In this document: piece after piece, positions 1 through 12,300 of the stretch
How positions within the stretch are numbered: the first letter of the stretch is position 1
Layout: each line of letters opens with the position of its first letter
Assembly (NCBI RefSeq): GCF_003633685.1
Contig: NZ_RBKT01000001.1
Location: 4,402,001 to 4,466,000, forward strand
Source of the DNA: Micromonospora pisi
GTDB taxonomy: Bacteria; Actinomycetota; Actinomycetes; Mycobacteriales; Micromonosporaceae
Direction of reading: 5' to 3'
Length of the DNA: 64,000 bases
The notes under the pieces: model-generated
What the model was told of the DNA's origin: nothing
Seen by the model: the letters and a program-made list of their open reading frames with translations, nothing else
Databases searched by the model: none
Program-made: the position numbers and the translations under genes

Positions 1-3000
1 ACCAACACCGGGTTCCGTTGCCCACCGTGATGCAGCCACGTGCCACCGGCAGGATGACCGAGGACGAGAGCCGTCGTGCCCGCGCCAGCTGGCCGGACGG
101 ATCCACCTGGGATCACCTGCTGGCCAGCGCCGCACCCCCCGGCTACCGCGTCTACTCGCCCTACCCGTCGGACGGGCGGCAGCATCGTGGCCAGATCCAC
201 GTGGAGCAGATCGGGTGGCGGGTGCCGGCGGAGGCCGCCCGTACCCAGCCGCTGCCGAACATCGCCACCGTGTTCGTGGCGGTCTCACCAGACCTCGCCC
301 CCAACGCCGTCGCGGACCTGCTCGCCGAGGTTGTCGTCCGGGTCTACGGCACCGCGTCGGTGCCACTGTTGCGGGTCCTCGTGCCGGGTTCCGGCGGGGA
401 GAACCCGGTGCTGGCCCGCCTCGCCGACCAACTGCCGGGCCAGGTCGAGATCGTCGGACCGCTCGGCGACTGGGCCGTTGGCCGCGACGGGCGCCTTTTC
501 GACCCGACCGAGCCGGCACCGGGCTGGGCGCTCCACCGCACCGGGAAGGAGCCTCAGGAGGTACGCGGACTGGCCGCCGAGGTACGCGCGGCGGAGAACG
601 TCGCGCGGCCGATGCCGTACGGCACCACCGAGGAGCGGCTCGCCGAGTGGGTGACGCGTACGGCCGGCTCCGCTGGCGACGATCCGGTCGAGCGGATCAG
701 CCAGTTGCACCGGGCGCTCTACGGTGACGCCGTCGCGGCCGACACGAGGGAGGCGCTCGCCGAGGCGGATGGCGCCCGGTGGACGGACGCCCCGCGCGGT
801 GCCGTCGCCTGGGACGTCGTACGACACGGACCGGGCAGCAGCGCGTTGGTGCGACTGCTCGACGACTCCGGCAACACCATCGACCTCGGTGTCATCCGCA
901 ACTCCGAGCGTGGCATCTTCTGGATCTCCCTGCCCGCCGGCACGGTCGAGCCGATGCCCACCGTCCCCTCCTTCGGCGGCTGGACGCAGGTCATCCTCCG
1001 TGACCCGTCGGGGCGGACGCAGCCCCCGTCGCACCAGGCCCAACTGCCGAGCTGGTGGCAGCAGATTGCGGTCGGCCAAGCGCTCACCCCGTACGTCAAC
1101 GGGGAGCTTGTCGCGTACTGGGCTGCCTCCGGCCTGGTGATCGCGGCGGCGACCGGTACGCGTCCCGACACCGCTACCGTCGGCGTACTGCCCGACCGGT
1201 TGACGGTCAACGTGGCGGTGGGGCCTGAGATCCGGACCGGGCCGCTCGCCCGGGTGATCGCGCCGCTGCTGCGGGGGCTCTATCCCGGCGGAGCACCGCC
1301 GCTGCGGATCCTGTCCGACGGCGTCGACGGGCGCAACCGGCTCGCCGAACACCTCTCCGGCCTGCTGGCGCCGGGCACCTCCATCGAGGCGCCCGGGGGC
1401 ACCGTCGTCCACGTCGCCGACGGTGGCGTCGAGGTCGACGGGGTCCGTGCCGACCTGCGCTGGGTCCGCTACGTCTCCGGTTCGTTCCCGAGCCGGGACG
1501 AGCCGATGCCGGTGACAGAACGGATCAGGTCGTACTACCCCAACCCTGACCTGGTTCCCGGCGAGGACCTCTACCGGGCGCTCGACGGTGACGAGGACGA
1601 CGACGGTAACCCGGTGCTGCACCGGCATCAGCCGTCGCAGGCCGTGGTGCTCACCGACGATCAGGACCAGCGCTACGGGCTGACCCCCTTCGCCGTACGC
1701 CGCTGGGCCGCCGACAACGGCGTGGACCTGCCCGAGTCGCAGGCGTTCGAACGGCAGATCGTCGCGGTGCTCTACCCGGACCGACGTACGCCCGCGCAGG
1801 TTCACCGCGTCGACGACGCCCTGCGCTTCGTACAGCAGATCCGTGGACTGGTCCGGGACCAGTTGCCGCTGGGCCCGGCGGAGGCGATCGAGGCTGTCGA
1901 GACGGCCGGCTGGTGGGTGCTGCGGCAGTTCCCGCCGGACGAGTTCGTCCACGTCGGGTTGGGAAACCGGCCGGCCGGAATCATGGCGGCGCTTCCCCAG
2001 TTGGACAGCCGGGTACGTTCCGCGCACCTGCCACTGTCCGCGTTCACAGCCGGCCCGGCCGAGCCGGACCCCGTCCTGTCCGCCGCGCTCGACCAGCCGC
2101 CGGCCAGCCGCGAGCAGTTGGCGATGCTGCACCGGCACATCGACGAGTTCCTCGGTGACCTGCCGGCTGATCGTCCGATCGCGCTGGTCGACGTGGTCGG
2201 CACCGGTCGCGCTCTGATCTCCGTGCAGCACCACCTGCAGCGGTACCTCGACTCGATCGGGCGCCACCAGGAGGTGCACGCGCTGGGCCTGCACCACGCC
2301 GACGGGATGCCCGAGGGTGTCGCGGCGGTCGGCGCCGTGCCGGACGGGGAGCCGCCGGCGGTAGCCGAGCTGAGGCGCCGCTGGATGTCCCGGTTCCAGT
2401 CGTTGTCCCTGGGCCCGGCCGGCCCGCTCGGGCCGCGCCTGGCCGAGGCACTGGCCGACACGATCGCGCCGGAGGAGTTCGACGGGCTCGCCGAGTTCGG
2501 CTCCTATCCCCTGTTCACCCAGCCGGTACGGCACGTCGAGCCGGTGCCGGCGGCAGTGCCCGAGTCCCCGGACACCCGGATGCTGGGAAGGTTCGGCACG
2601 CGGGTCGCGGACGAGATCGCGAGCAGCGGCGGCGGTGACCTGATGGTGGACCTGTTCAACGCGCGGTTCCCCGCCGGGGCACGCCTGCCGGCCGGTGCCG
2701 GGTCCGGGGCGGAAACGATGTGGCGGGCGGATTCGGCGGCGGAGGGGCCGGGTTGGCAGCCGGTCGCCTCGTGGCACGAGGTGGCCGAGGCGGCGCGGCA
2801 GGCGGGCAGCCGCAGCTTCGCACTGGTACGCCTCGAGGACCCGACCCGGGGCGTGATCGGCGTACACGTCGGACTCGACGCTGAGACGCTCTGGATCGTC
2901 CAGGTACGCCCCGGGGTGGAGCCGACGTACCAATTGCTCGACGAGTTCCGGTCGGCCGGCCTTCCCGGTCCGGTCAGGGTCGCCGTGATCGACTACTGCG

Positions 3001-3023
3001 CCGACGTGCGGTTGCCGGTCTGA
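1..3023 (+). CDS. Giant T7SS-linked multidomain protein, C-terminal part (partial at left edge)
   Basis: The reading frame is open to the first base, so the gene almost certainly begins outside the window; the TTG at 18 is only the first possible start inside it. About 1000 residues are visible. Residues near 25-180 (module A, from WPDGSTWDHL) match the middle of the 3944-residue protein encoded at 3381-15215, and a degenerate second copy follows near 370-490. Around residues 615-765 there is a segment with HVGLGNRPAG and ALVDVVGTGRAL that resembles a type I phosphoribosyltransferase fold (inference). The last 130 residues share a pattern with the C-terminus of the 3944-residue protein. No signal peptide can be judged. 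It is probably a paralogous large effector or surface protein of the T7SS locus; its activity is unknown. Confidence 0.8.
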   Translation, partial: QHRVPLPTVMQPRATGRMTEDESRRARASWPDGSTWDHLLASAAPPGYRVYSPYPSDGRQHRGQIHVEQIGWRVPAEAARTQPLPNIATVFVAVSPDLAPNAVADLLAEVVVRVYGTASVPLLRVLVPGSGGENPVLARLADQLPGQVEIVGPLGDWAVGRDGRLFDPTEPAPGWALHRTGKEPQEVRGLAAEVRAAENVARPMPYGTTEERLAEWVTRTAGSAGDDPVERISQLHRALYGDAVAADTREALAEADGARWTDAPRGAVAWDVVRHGPGSSALVRLLDDSGNTIDLGVIRNSERGIFWISLPAGTVEPMPTVPSFGGWTQVILRDPSGRTQPPSHQAQLPSWWQQIAVGQALTPYVNGELVAYWAASGLVIAAATGTRPDTATVGVLPDRLTVNVAVGPEIRTGPLARVIAPLLRGLYPGGAPPLRILSDGVDGRNRLAEHLSGLLAPGTSIEAPGGTVVHVADGGVEVDGVRADLRWVRYVSGSFPSRDEPMPVTERIRSYYPNPDLVPGEDLYRALDGDEDDDGNPVLHRHQPSQAVVLTDDQDQRYGLTPFAVRRWAADNGVDLPESQAFERQIVAVLYPDRRTPAQVHRVDDALRFVQQIRGLVRDQLPLGPAEAIEAVETAGWWVLRQFPPDEFVHVGLGNRPAGIMAALPQLDSRVRSAHLPLSAFTAGPAEPDPVLSAALDQPPASREQLAMLHRHIDEFLGDLPADRPIALVDVVGTGRALISVQHHLQRYLDSIGRHQEVHALGLHHADGMPEGVAAVGAVPDGEPPAVAELRRRWMSRFQSLSLGPAGPLGPRLAEALADTIAPEEFDGLAEFGSYPLFTQPVRHVEPVPAAVPESPDTRMLGRFGTRVADEIASSGGGDLMVDLFNARFPAGARLPAGAGSGAETMWRADSAAEGPGWQPVASWHEVAEAARQAGSRSFALVRLEDPTRGVIGVHVGLDAETLWIVQVRPGVEPTYQLLDEFRSAGLPGPVRVAVIDYCADVRLPV

Positions 3024-3077
3024 GCTTCCCGCGCGGGGCAGCGTCGACACGCTGCCACGGCGAGAAAGGAGAGGTCT

Positions 3078-3338
3078 GTGGCGAGGTTGACGCTGATGGT
3101 CCGGGCCGGTTGTCGCCTGTGCGACCTGGCCAAGGAGGCGATGGCTCGGGTCGAGCGGCGTACCGGTGAGGCGTGGACCGAGGTCGACGTGACCGGCGAC
3201 GCCGAGTTGGAGGACGAGTACGGCCTGCGTGTACCGGTGGTTCTGCTCGACGGCAGAGAGCATGGCTACTGGAAGGTCGAGGAGGACCGCCTGGAACGTG
3301 ACCTGGCTTCCCGCCCAGCACCGAGCGCCGGTTCGTAG
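3078..3338 (+). CDS. Glutaredoxin-like small redox protein
   Basis: An 86-residue protein starting at GTG, with the purine-rich sequence GGAGAGG five bases upstream. The N-terminus reads LTLMVRAGCRLCDLAKEAM, the CxxC of the short glutaredoxin-like (DUF836) family, followed by VPVVLLDG, the cis-proline region of a thioredoxin fold. The length is normal for the family. It presumably handles thiol-disulfide exchange in the cytoplasm, but the substrate is unknown. It begins 54 bases after the left giant gene and is convergent with the 3944-residue protein gene. A link to secretion, for example reducing effector cysteines, is speculative. Confidence 0.85.
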   Translation: MARLTLMVRAGCRLCDLAKEAMARVERRTGEAWTEVDVTGDAELEDEYGLRVPVVLLDGREHGYWKVEEDRLERDLASRPAPSAGS

Positions 3339-3380
3339 CCGTAGCCGCCCTTCCTTACCCCCGTGCGCCGAGCGCGCCCG

Positions 3381-6300
3381 TCAGCGAGGGCCCGGCGCTC
3401 CCAGCACCGTGTTGCACTTGTTGAAGACCATGATCCGTTGAGGTGGCGGCTGGTCACTGGTCGCGATCTGCACCGGCACGGGCGTCGGTCCGTTCGGTGC
3501 GAACGCGATCTGCCAGATCTGCCCGTCGTCGCCGAACTCCAGGACGGACGCGTGGTGATTGCCGTCGGGCAGGATCAGCACCACACCGTCGGTCCCGGCC
3601 CGTTCAAGGGCGGTGGTCACACTCCGCCAGGATTCGGGCCGCTGCACCCCGGTCGTCACCTCCCGGACCGCCTCGTCGAACCAGTTGCCGACGTCCTCCC
3701 GGTAGGCGCTCTCGTCCGCCGGATCGAGGCGGATGCCCATCGGGAACCGGCGGTCGAGGAACCGCACCAGTGTCTGCGAACCCGCCGTGGCTGGCGAACC
3801 GCCGCCGCTGGTCGCGGCCCGGTGAGCCAACCCCAGCAGGGTACGGACGTTCGTCGGCACCTCGGGAGCCGCACCGGCCACGCCACCGGTCTCCGGTGCG
3901 GTGAGCGCGCTGATCCCGTCGAACGCGCGCCCCACAGCGGGGACCTCATCCGTCGTGCCCCTGCCGGCGGCATTACCGATGATCTCGTCGTTTATGACGT
4001 CCCATCCGGCGCCGCCCACGCCGTGCGGCACAAACAGCAGCCAGGGCAGACCTGTCGCCGAGACGATCTCACTGCCGAGGCCCGGGAAACCCACGGCTAC
4101 CTGCTCCTGTGGCGCGGACACGTTCCGGCCGGTCGCGTCGGCCAGCTCCTGAGCGAATCCGCCCGGCAGCAGCCCGGTGTCACAGGCAACCAACGACAGA
4201 TCCTGACCGGCTGAACCTCGGTCTCTCAGCACCAGGGCCAGCTGTTCGGCCGTGAACAGCACCTCGCCAGCGGAGCCGTCAGGGTGTACGACGGGCACCC
4301 GTACCAACCGGCCCCGACCCTCGGCACCCTCGGCACCCAGGACCAGCACGACGAAGCTCTCACCACCGGGGAGCAGACTCCCCATCGACAGCCTCGCCCG
4401 CACGTCATCCGACAACAACGCCACGCCGGAACGAGTGCCATCGAGGTCCCTGATCACGACCTCGGCCCCGTCTGCCAGCCACCCGCCCGTGCGAGAAGGC
4501 AGCAACTCGGCAACCCTCGGCAGGTTGGCATCGCCGATGCCGTCCATCCACTGCGGGGGGTTCTGGCCTGGTGTCAGGCGACCCTCCAGCGCGGGGATGT
4601 TCGCCAGCACGGCCGCGATGATTCGTTGTAGTTCGGAGTGGGGAGGCGCCGGCACGCGCCGAAGTTCATGCCGCAGTCGCCGCAACTCCTCGAGCGCTGA
4701 ACCCATGCGATCCCGGGTCCGGCCGGTGGGGTTCTGTTCGGTGGTCGCGTGCATGCCGACGAGGACAGTTGCGGCGGCCTCCGCGGAAAGCAGCGTGCGA
4801 CCGTAATAGTCCATCCCGTTGGCGGCCTCGATGTATCGGACGCCGGCGACCACCCCGCTGAAGGAATCAGCGGAGCCCGAACCGTTCCACCAGTCGATTG
4901 CCCGCTGTACTCGCTCTATGTGTCGCGCTCCTGCGCTGGAGTGTGCCGAATCTGCTGCTCGCAACTGGTTCAACAGGTCGGCCGCGAACTGTTCGCGGGT
5001 GAACCCCGGGTCTATCGAGCCGGCCGGCCCTGGCCGTAGGTCAGGGTTCCGGCCATAGGGCTCGGTCAGACTGTTGGAATCATCCTCAACATTGTCAACC
5101 GCGAAGGTCAGGTTATCCAGGTCCAGACTGGACATCCTGGCTTCCACGTCTTCGATGCTGGTGTGAGGTGACAGATATAGTTGTCCGGATGGTGCGACGA
5201 GGAAGAATCTGGGCTCGTGATCCCCTTCTCGCATTTCCAGGCCTATTGACTGTCGTCCGCCCATCGGCCCGACCACAGCCGTCCCGTTCGTCGCCCAGAC
5301 CGGTCGGCCGAGGGTCCGGGCGAATTCCTGACTGTTCGGCAGAGCGACGCACGCGAACAGCACTACGCGAAGACGGTCTCCATGTTCTCGTACCGCACGC
5401 TGGTAGCGCGGGTCCGAAAGGACTTCCCGTCCAAGTCGCTCACCGTCGATGACCCGGTATGTCGGCATGATCCGCTGTAGGCCAGAACCGCCTTCGCCTC
5501 GCGTGGTGGCGGCGCCGAAGTCGAACTGGTTCGCGTGTATCTCGACAAAAAACGTGTGTTCGTCAATATTGAAGGGAAGGCGTCGTGTCTCGTGACGGGC
5601 AGCCCCGTTCTGTCTTTTGGTGCGGAGTATGTACGTGCCATCGAACACCACGTTCGGCCAAGGGGCGTCGCTCTGCTCTTCCTGCGCCTTGTAGGTGATG
5701 CCGATTTCCTGCTTGAAGTATGTCCCTTCTGTGTTTTCCAGGTAGAAGCCATCTTTGTCCTTGGCCCACCAGTCGAGGGGGCCGGCGCGCGCGATCGGCT
5801 TTTGGATCACGCTCAATATCCGGTTGCGTCGTGAGCGCCACCACTTCAGGTGCTCGTGCGGAATTCGAGGTTCTCGGGCGGGAGTCAGACCCGGATCATT
5901 GATCGGCGCCGTCCCGAGTCGGCCGGCGGCCAGCTCCGCGAAAGTCCGTCCTTGAACTTCCGGAGCGGAAATGGACGTACGACTGAAGGTGCCTCCCTGT
6001 GAGACAGCAACAACCAGGACCTCGGCAAACCGGTCTCGGCTCACGGACATGGAGCCGCTTCGTAGGTTGCTCGCGGTCAGGGCCGCACCGGGACCGACCG
6101 TCACTTCGACAAGGTGCGCACCCTGCGGGAGAATTCTCGGTGGCGATGTGCTCAGCCGGAGCGGGTTTGCGGCATCCACGCCGGCGAGGTGGCGAGCCAA
6201 CTGGGACAGTGGCCCCCGCCAGGTCAGGTACCCCGCGACAGGAGCGTTGTTCCGTACGAATTCGGATCGTAGGCCCCCGGGCTCCCCGCGCGACCAACCA

Positions 6301-9300
6301 TCCAGCAGTGCCTCGGTGGCCAGACCCGCACGACCCGTACCAGCGGCGGCTGGCGTCGTGGTGGCCGCCGGGAGTTCCGCGAGCGGGCGACCGGCGCTGT
6401 CGAAGTACATGACCCGCGTGCCCGGCGCATCGAGCGCCCGGGACCAGTTGTCCTCGCCGAGGACGAAGGGGTGGTACTGACCCGGCGTCTGTACGTCCAC
6501 CACGCGTACCACGGCGCGGCCGTTCTCGTCCGGCTGCTCATCGGCCATCAGCCAGAAGACGTGCGGACGGTGGAATCGCTCGTGAACCAGCACCGAGTGA
6601 CCAGGAGGCAGCGTGTCGACCAGTGCGGCCGGGTCGAACTCCGTGACGAAGGTGCCGTCCAGTGTGTGGGTGAAGTCGGTGAACCGTGGTGAGGTCAGCG
6701 AGTCCGTCGCGGCGCGATTACCCCTACGCCCGTACCGGACGACGTACGCCGCCCACGCCAGGGGTACGCAGTCGGCGACTTGGGGGTCGTCGACCGGACG
6801 CTCCACCTCGCGGATCCATTCGGCGAGGTCAGAGCCGCGACCACCGGCCCCGATCGATGTCACGTCGAGTGCCCGGTGCAGGATCGCGACCGCCGTCGCC
6901 GACATCGCCGTGGTGGGGAACGGGTTTGTTCCTTCGATCGCGCCCGTCATGGGGGCTGAGGCCGCCATGCCACCGGTCTGCGGGGCGGACGTCGAGGTCT
7001 CTGCCACCGCCGCAGGCGGCGTCGGTCGCCGGATGACGCCGAAGTTCGCTGGTGGTAGCAGCGGCTGTTCCGGTGCGGCGCGGCGTGGTGCCGGATCGGG
7101 TTCCGGCTTCCCCGGCGTTCGGAGGTCGTCCGCCGGGTCGGCAGCGGCCGACGTCGTCTCGTCCTCGGCCGCCTCGATGATGGCGGGTGCGTCCGTCCGC
7201 TCCGCCGCCTCCTCCATCGCCTCGCTCGGCGGTGCCGGAAGGGGCAGCGGAGGGCCGGACTGCTCGAGCATCAACACCCGCTGCCCGGACTGCGTCCCCT
7301 GCCCGACGTACCGCAGTGGAATCCGCGCGGGGATGAGGACGGCGTCCGCCGCCGCCGCCCTGGCGTCGAGGCCGTGGGTGAGGCCCCGGATCACCACCAG
7401 GATCTGGTCGGGCTGTACGGGTGCCGGCGCCCGTCCGGTGGCTACCAGAGCGGGGCGGTCCGCTGGCGCGCCGCTCACCGCGGCTTGGAAGGGGGCGAGT
7501 TCGCTGTCGACCAGGACCAGGAAGGCGTTCCCCTGGTAACGGGGATGCCCCTCGTCGTGCGAGAGGGTCGCCACCGCGTTGGTCAGGTCGCGGCGATACC
7601 GCTCGTCGTTAAGGGCCAGCGCGGTCCGGCGATCCACCGGGTACGACTGGTCGTGCCTCGGTTGGGTCAGCAGGTCACGGATGATCGTGCGGGCCTGCGC
7701 CGGGCGTGACCACGTGTCGACCGGAACCTGTCCGAGGAGCAGTTGACGGCCGTTCCACCGTACGTCGGTGACCGGTGCCGGTACGGCGCTCTCCTGCGCG
7801 AGCGTCACGTACAGGAGATACCGGGGGGAGAACCAGTTCGGTCGAGCCTCGGCGGTCTGTCGTTCGCTGCGGAGCGCACCCATGAGCTGAGGCAGCGCGG
7901 TCCGCCTCGGCATACGCGGCAGATTGTCCTCGGGTGTCGGGCGACGGAAGAAGGCAGACGGTCGTCCGACACCCACGCTCGGGTCGATGTACTCGTCGAC
8001 CGTCCCCAGCAGGTGTGACATCTCGTGGGCCAACAGGGCTGTGCGGCGGGCCTCCGGCATGGTCAGAACCGCTACCGACCAGCCTCCGGAGTCCGCCAGG
8101 ACCCGACCACCAGGCGCATGGGCGGCCACGTCGATGACGTGATGCGCGTTCTCCGGTTCGGTGAACCGCAGGTCGACGTGGAACTGATCCGAGTCGGGCC
8201 CGGGGAGCTGGAACTGGTTGTTGAAGACCATGGCGGCGGCGTTCGTCGCGGCCTGTCGTAGCGCGGTCAACTGCCGCTCGGTGACACCGGGACCGGGTTG
8301 TAGGGCGAGCCGCAGTTGGAAGACGCGCAGCGTCCGCGGCGCCTCCCCTGGCTGGGCGGACACTCGCACCCGGGCAACGTCGTACCGCACCGCGGAAGGA
8401 CGGACGGTGACGGGTGGACCGGGTTCGCCGACCGGCTCGACCGCCTCCGGATTGTTGGCGCGGACCGTGCGGAACGACGAGGCCGGCAGCTCGGAGATGA
8501 GCCGTGGTACGTCCTGGATCGGGCGGGACAGCGTCCACCAGCCGTTCGTGGAGGCCCAGTCGGTGCGGTAACGCCAGGTGCTGAGGTAGTCGACCACCGG
8601 GTTGGTGTGGTCGGCGAGAGGAGCGGGTGCCGGCTCCGGCGGCAGGTGGATCTCCACCAGGTCGGCGCCGCCGCTGGTGACGACGGTGTTGTCGGCGCGG
8701 GCCGCCACATCGATCGTGAGGAAGCCCATGAGTTCGTCGCGCCGCCGGGGGGACCCGGCAGCCTGTCCAACGTTCCGTGAGACGAGCCCACGCAATCGGT
8801 CTGCGACCGCCTGTGCCCTGCCCTCGGCACCGGAGCTAGCACTGCCACCCGGCCGGTGGCGAAGCACGACGGAGATCCGTACCGGTGCCGTACCGGCCGC
8901 ACCAGCCGTCTCGACCCGCCGCGCGGTCCCGACGACCAGATTATTGAGATCCTGCTCGCTGGCGGAGGCGGGAACGCCCGCCCTGAACCACGCCCGGACC
9001 GTCGTGGTGCCGTCCGGCAGCGAACGGCCACCCTCGTCCACCGATCCGTCCGACGACGCCGACGAGCCCGCTGTGCCTGCTGGCTCCGGCTGGAATCCCA
9101 GGAACCGGATCTCCAGCGAGTCCCGCTCGGCGTTGCTGAGGTACGACCATGGGTCGACGACGTAATCGACGACGAACGCCGGCGTCGGTGAATCGTCGTT
9201 GCGCTGCGACCAGCGGGCGAAGCCCTCCGCGAGCCGGTGCCGCAGCACTCCGGCGGCCCAGTTCCCCAACGCCTCGGTCTCGGCGACGGAGCCCTGCGCC

Positions 9301-12300
9301 CGGACCACCACCCGGATCGACAACCGCTGGGGTGCCGGCTCGTCCTCGTCGTCCGGCACAAGCCTGGCCAGCAGCGACTCCATCGCATCGTCCGCTGTCG
9401 CGGCCTGGGCGATGTTGCGGATCTGCCGTAGCACCGGCACCGTGGGTGGCCGGACGAACCCGGAGTCCCATCTGTCGATGGCCGTGATCCCCGAGGGCTC
9501 TCCGGGATCCCATTCGGCGTTCCTCGCCCGCGCCGTGTGGAGAACCTGGCGCAGGTTCGGACCGAACAGTCGCGGGACATCCCGCTGCGGGCCGGCCACG
9601 ATCTGGGCCATCCCGGGAAGGTCGACGGTGACCGACCCCTGCTCCCACAGGAAAGGCTCGGACATGGCCTCGTCGATGGGCGACTGCCCACCGGAGTCCG
9701 TGGCCGGGGTGCCGCCGCCCCGCCCCGACTGCCGCTCCGGCCGGCCGGCCGGGTCGAGTACCAGGGCGTTCACCTGTCGGGTGGGGTCCTGCCCGTCGCC
9801 TATCGCCGTCACCGCGCCGTTGCGCAGCTCGATGAAGAGGATGCTTCCGGCCTCGTTGCGGACCGCCGCGACACCGTCATCGCCCAGGTCGACGAACGCC
9901 GTGCTGCCTGGCCCGAGCCGGGTGACGTCCGCCGCCACGGCACCGAGCGGAGCCGCCGTCCACCCACCACCGAGCCGGTCCGCAAACTCGGAAGGGTTGT
10001 CCGTGGTGACGGCGACGCCGTAGAACGCCCGGTGCAACCGGCCCATCCGCCGTACCGGATGGGCATCGGCGGTGGCCAGGGTGAGGAAGACCCAGTCGGC
10101 AACGCGCTGCCGGGGGGTGCCCACCGGTGTGGGCCGGGCGCCGACACCCGGCGCCGTGGGGGCCGCCTGGGATGGCGCGGCCACCGGATCCCGACCGGTA
10201 CGGTAGCGACCCCAGCCAGCCGTCGGGTTGGTCGGGTCGAGCAGAGTCCCGTCGTGCCTGACGGCCCAGTCACCGCGCGGACCGATCACGTCCGCCCCGG
10301 GCAACCGACCCGCGAGGTGGCGCAGTACGAGGTTCTCGCCGTTGACGCCCGGCACCAGCACACGAAGCGGCGGTACCGGGCCGGTGCCGTACACCCGGTC
10401 GACGATCTGGGCCAGTACGTCGGCGATCGCGTACGGTGCCAGATCCGGTGAGGCGGCCACCGCGATCGTCACGGTGCCTCGTACCGGCTGGATGTGATCG
10501 GTCTCCGGCGGCAGATGCCAGCCCAGTTGTTCGACGTAGATCAGGCCGGGGTGCTGTGGCCCGTTGGACCGGTACGGCGAGTACGCGACGTATCCGAACG
10601 GCGCCGCGGTGATCAGCAGGTGGTCCCAGGCGGAACCGTCCGGCCACCCGACCTGGGCGCGACGCGCCTCGGCCGGGGTCAGGCGACCGACGACGGGCGG
10701 CGGATCCACCGTCGGTGACGGTACGCGGCTGCGGTGGTGGGTCAGCGCGACTGTGCGGGCCGCCTGCAACTCGGCACCGGCCGTGGTGCCCGGGCCGGTC
10801 GAGCTGCCGGCCCGGGCGGGTTCGGGCGCGGTGCCGGACGGGCGGGACGGAGCCCCGCCCCACATGGCGGGCCGCCGATCCTCCGTCCGGCTGCCGCCCC
10901 CGCCCTCCGGGCTGGTCAGGACCGATTCGGCGGCTGCCGGTGGCGGCGTCTGCCCGGCCGACGCGGGGTCGTCCACCGGCAGTTGCCCGCCGGCCACGAC
11001 CCTCAGCCGGTCCATGACGGGGGGCAACGCCGCAGTGACGCGGGTGACGGGGTCAGCGACGCCAGGCCCTGCGGCGCCGAGCCGACCGGCGAGCCCGCGC
11101 AGCGCGGACAGGGCTTCGGCCGCAGCCGTGGCGGCCCGGTGGCCGGAGTCGGTGCGGCCGATCGCGGTCAGCACCGTGACCGCTTGCGCGGTCGTCAGCG
11201 GTTCGTGACGGGCTCCGGGGCCTGACGGCTCTCGGGCGAGATCCCGTGCCGCGCCCAGGAGTGTGAGGGTGGCCTGGCCGGCCTCGCCGAGCTCGCCGGT
11301 GTGCGCCCGCCGCGCCGCGTCCAGCACCCGTCGTTGATGTTCCCGGCCGTCGGCCGTGTGCGCCAGTTCCTCCACTGCCAGGGCGGTGGTGCTGTCCGGG
11401 CCGAACTCCGCCGCGGTGAAACCACCGTTGCCGGGATCGACCGGGGTTGTCGTTCCGTCCGGCCCGACCGTAAAGAGCTGGACCGGGATAGCGCCCCGGT
11501 CCGCCACCACCGGCCGGGTGCTTGCCGGCGGGGCGGGCAGACGCATCGCCTGGTGCAGGTCGATGTCGGGGCCGCGCCCGGTGAGCAGGAGGTCGAGCAG
11601 GTCTCCGATGGTGCCGGCCGGGTGCCCCCGCAGCGGCTCCCGTAGTGGGTCACGACCGTCGCCGCGCGTGGTGTCGGCGAGCTGGCCCGTGACCCGGTCC
11701 CGAATCTCGTCGAGGTGCGCGGCGACGAACCGGACTGCCGACTCGGGCAACGCGGCGTGTATCTGAGCAGGCGGGAGCAGTGGCAGCACCGCTACCGCGT
11801 ACCCGTTTGTGAGGCCCTGCGGGGCGGCCGCGGCGGCGGTCAGCTGCGTCGTCAGCAGCAGGTAGCCGTGCAGCGCCGCGACCGCCTCGATCTCCATCAG
11901 GGCCGGCAGCGCCTCCGGCGGTACGGCCCCACCGGCGAGCTCGCTCGCGAACAGCGCGGTGACCTCGTCGGCGACCGTCCACCCGGCCCGTAGCTGATGT
12001 TGTCCAGCGGTCTCACCCCGACCGTCGTACGGCCGGTTGACGGACCGGCCCAGCACCTCGCTCAGGTGCACCAACGCGATCGGCACGCTCTCGGACGGGT
12101 TCTCCGGTCCGTGCGGCAGTACGTCGGCCGGCTGGTCGGTCAGGACCGGCCAGTCCTCCTCCGGGTTTGGCGGGACCGGCCAGGCCGCGACGGAGTCGAT
12201 GGCGAGCCGGTCGAGCGCCGACCGCAGGGCGTTGTCGAGGTCGTCGACCAGTTCCGGGTACTGCGGTCCACGGGAGAGATCCAGGCCGGCGCCGCCGACC

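Noticed and set aside
285-3263. A 992-codon open frame on the minus strand opposite the left giant gene
   Set aside because: It is Arg/His/Pro-rich with no domain, as expected for the antisense of a high-GC gene; the plus-strand frame has the proper codon bias and homologous modules.
5700-6300. ADP-ribosyltransferase-like R/STS/E pattern after the papain-like domain
   Set aside because: Residues (LTWRG, RLSTSP, FAEVLV) are suggestive but spacing and context are too loose to call without a profile search.
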